Positions 7,996-9,214 of a stretch of DNA of 9,214 nucleotides are shown here, in pieces (within the stretch, counting starts at the first letter, position 1; every line of letters starts with the position of its first letter). Below the pieces are notes generated by a model that ran no database searches, was not told the DNA's origin, and was given only the letters and a program-made list of their open reading frames with translations. This DNA is from Bacteroidota bacterium (lineage in GTDB: Bacteria; Bacteroidota; Bacteroidia; Chitinophagales; Chitinophagaceae): contig JAFAEW010000023.1 of assembly GCA_023423835.1 (NCBI GenBank), positions 1-9,214 of the forward strand. The letters run 5' to 3'. The position numbers and the translations under genes are program-made.

Positions 7996-8022
7996 AAAAT
8001 TAATATTACCGGATAATAATAA
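7996..8022 (-). terminator. weak A/T-only hairpin plus short T run after pth
   Basis: On the minus strand, just after the pth stop, nine-base arms (8014-8022 and 8000-8008) pair with one mismatch around the loop TCCGG, followed by TTTT. The stem contains no G-C pair, so it is a poor intrinsic terminator; it could end pth transcripts partially or be chance in an A/T-rich gap. Confidence 0.25.
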
Positions 8023-8031
8023 GTTGATTAT

Positions 8032-8607
8032 TTATATGAATATTTTGTTATTTATTAGGTTCATTGCCCTTTCTATACCCAGGGTAGCAAAATTTTCAAT
8101 TGTTTCCACCGATCCGAAAATCTTGGTCCGGATCAGGGGTACTTCTTCTTCTTTCCACTTACTCAAAACGAATGCCACTTGCATTCCTTTCGGATAATCA
8201 TTTCCGATTCCAAAGCGCAATTTCGGATACTTATCACTTCCAAGCGTTGCCTCGATATTGGAAAGGCCGTTATGTCCGCCACTACTGCCCGACGGCCTCA
8301 ATCTAAGCCGGGTTACCGGAAGGGCAAGATCATCTACTATTGTTAAAGTTCTTTCGAGCGGGATTTTCTCCTTATCCATCCAGTATTTAAAGGCCTTTCC
8401 ACTCAGATTCATGTAGGTAGTTGGGAGGATGCATACAAATGTTCTTCCTTTCCATTTCACCTCTGCCACTTCGGCTAAGCGCTCGGTTTTGAACACGCCA
8501 TTGTTTTTCGCCACAAATTCATAAACGACATCAAAGCCGATATTGTGGCGTGTATGGGCGTATTCAGATCCGATATTTCCAAGGCCTACGATCAAAAATT
8601 TTGACAT
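8032..8607 (-). CDS. pth: peptidyl-tRNA hydrolase (aminoacyl-tRNA hydrolase, Pth)
   Basis: Pth cleaves peptidyl-tRNA released from stalled or abortive translation, recycling tRNA; it is a soluble and usually essential enzyme. The 191 residues match the bacterial family. Key residues are all visible: GLGNIGSEYAHTRHNIGFD (8-26) with catalytic His21 and Asn22, TTYMNLSG (63-70) with Asn67, VDDLALP (91-97) with Asp92 in the place of E. coli Asp93, and GSSGGHNGL (107-115) with Asn113. GNIG replaces the GNPG seen in E. coli, a variant I recall as usual in Bacteroidota. It follows the L25/ctc gene on the same strand, a pairing conserved in many bacteria. A strong terminator hairpin separates the two, ending about 25 bases before this ATG, so how pth is transcribed is unclear. 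The gene looks complete and functional. Confidence 0.97.
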   Translation of the reverse strand: MSKFLIVGLGNIGSEYAHTRHNIGFDVVYEFVAKNNGVFKTERLAEVAEVKWKGRTFVCILPTTYMNLSGKAFKYWMDKEKIPLERTLTIVDDLALPVTRLRLRPSGSSGGHNGLSNIEATLGSDKYPKLRFGIGNDYPKGMQVAFVLSKWKEEEVPLIRTKIFGSVETIENFATLGIERAMNLINNKIFI

Positions 8608-8632
8608 GACTCTGCTTTTTTCTGACTTTTCA

Positions 8633-8663
8633 TAAAAAAACCCTGTACCAGAAGTACAGGGTT
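8633..8663 (-). terminator. intrinsic terminator of the L25 (ctc) transcript
   Basis: A perfect 10-bp stem, AACCCTGTAC (8639-8648 on the plus strand) with GTACAGGGTT (8654-8663), closes a 5-base loop. Read on the minus strand it is followed by an uninterrupted run of T (down to 8634), the classical rho-independent form. It lies 19 bases after the L25 stop. On the plus strand no T run follows, so it should act only for leftward transcription. Confidence 0.88.
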
Positions 8664-8682
8664 GGCAAAATCGAGTTGTAAA

Positions 8683-9214
8683 TTATTTCTTTTTGCCGGT
8701 TGCAGCTGCTGCTGATTCTTCCTGTCTTAACTGTCTTGTTAAAACGACGCTGGCAACGGGAATTCTGGGAGAATTTAAAACTTCCATGTTGTCGGTTTTA
8801 ATATCCTGAACCCTGATATTTCCATTAAGCTGAAGACCGGTGATGTCCACTTCGATATTTTCCTGTAAAAATCTCGGATAGGTTTTAACCTTCAGCGCTT
8901 TCATCTTCAATTCAAGCTTTCCACCTGCTTTCACACCTTCTGAAGTTCCGGTAAATTTTAACGGAAGGGTAGCCACAACTTTTTTATCCTCCACGAGTTC
9001 TAAAAGATCGATGTGGATGAGAGAATCGCTCACTTTGTCAAACTGCAGGTCTTTCATAATGCACCTGTAAGTTTTACCATCAAGGTTTACTTCTACCAAT
9101 TGAAATTCGGGCGTGTAAACCAATGACTTTAAAGATTTAGCAGGCGTTTGAAAATTAACCTCTGCTGCTCCGCCATAAATTACACCCGGCACGAGTTCCT
9201 GAGAGCGAAGTTGA
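8683..9214 (-). CDS. rplY: 50S ribosomal protein L25/Ctc (long TL5 type), 5' end beyond the window
   Basis: L25/Ctc binds 5S rRNA in the large ribosomal subunit. About 176 residues are visible. The reading frame stays open to the window edge, and the codons before the in-frame GTG at 9192 read QLRSQEL, continuing into VPGVIYGG, the typical early L25 motif LRxxGxVPGVIYG; the GTG is therefore an internal valine, and the true start lies some 10-20 codons outside. The 5S-binding N-domain is followed by the TL5-type C-terminal beta domain (VVATLPLKFTG, later GVKAGGKLE and ENIEVDITGLQLN), ending in an Ala-rich, lysine-terminated tail (AAAATGKKK). The long two-domain form is the general-stress-protein Ctc architecture rather than the short E. 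coli L25. The gene is followed by a strong terminator and then pth, its usual neighbour. Confidence 0.95.
   Translation of the reverse strand, partial: QLRSQELVPGVIYGGAAEVNFQTPAKSLKSLVYTPEFQLVEVNLDGKTYRCIMKDLQFDKVSDSLIHIDLLELVEDKKVVATLPLKFTGTSEGVKAGGKLELKMKALKVKTYPRFLQENIEVDITGLQLNGNIRVQDIKTDNMEVLNSPRIPVASVVLTRQLRQEESAAAATGKKK

Noticed and set aside
9190..9192. GTG as the start codon of the L25 gene
   Set aside because: The frame remains open to the window edge, and the preceding codons (QLRSQEL) continue the L25 consensus, so this is an internal valine.
1..9214. A new defence, mobile or biosynthetic system
   Set aside because: Every sizeable gene belongs to a known housekeeping or secretion-related family, and there are no direct repeats, integrase or transposase genes, tRNA genes or CRISPR units to suggest an island.

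Overview
The window reads as ordinary chromosomal DNA of a Bacteroidota bacterium. The strongest clues are a type IX secretion (T9SS) type A C-terminal sorting domain, a fused alpha/beta 2-oxoacid dehydrogenase E1, promoter-like TAnnTTTG boxes placed just before start codons, and the absence of clear Shine-Dalgarno sequences. Gene-to-gene similarity to families common in Chitinophagales/Sphingobacteriales-type genomes is an impression from recall, not a search result.

Layout. Plus strand, 4-2169: the C-terminal 721 residues of a large secreted gingipain-like (C25, PorU2-type) protein, opening directly after an in-frame TAA, so it looks split or truncated. Minus strand, 2178-2576: a small cupin, tail to tail with the first gene (8 bp apart). 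A 159-bp divergent gap (2577-2735) has no element I can support. Plus strand, 2736-4463: a PGM2-type phosphohexomutase; then, 75 bp on, protein-L-isoaspartate O-methyltransferase (4539-5195). Minus strand, transcribed right to left from the window edge: ribosomal protein L25/Ctc (5' end cut by the window), an intrinsic terminator, peptidyl-tRNA hydrolase, a fumarylacetoacetate hydrolase-family protein, and the fused E1 of a branched-chain-type 2-oxoacid dehydrogenase, which meets the methyltransferase gene tail to tail. No gap between genes exceeds about 160 bp.

How the genes relate. L25/ctc next to pth is a widely conserved bacterial pairing tied to translation. The other genes serve sugar-phosphate interconversion, repair of aged proteins, and carbon/amino-acid catabolism; they do not form one pathway. 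I see no tRNA, rRNA, CRISPR array, insertion sequence or phage gene, and I did not find a new system. The points that deserve a second look are the broken secreted protein, a Gly-to-Val change in the SAM-binding loop of the methyltransferase, promoter boxes that almost touch start codons, and a terminator placed immediately before pth.
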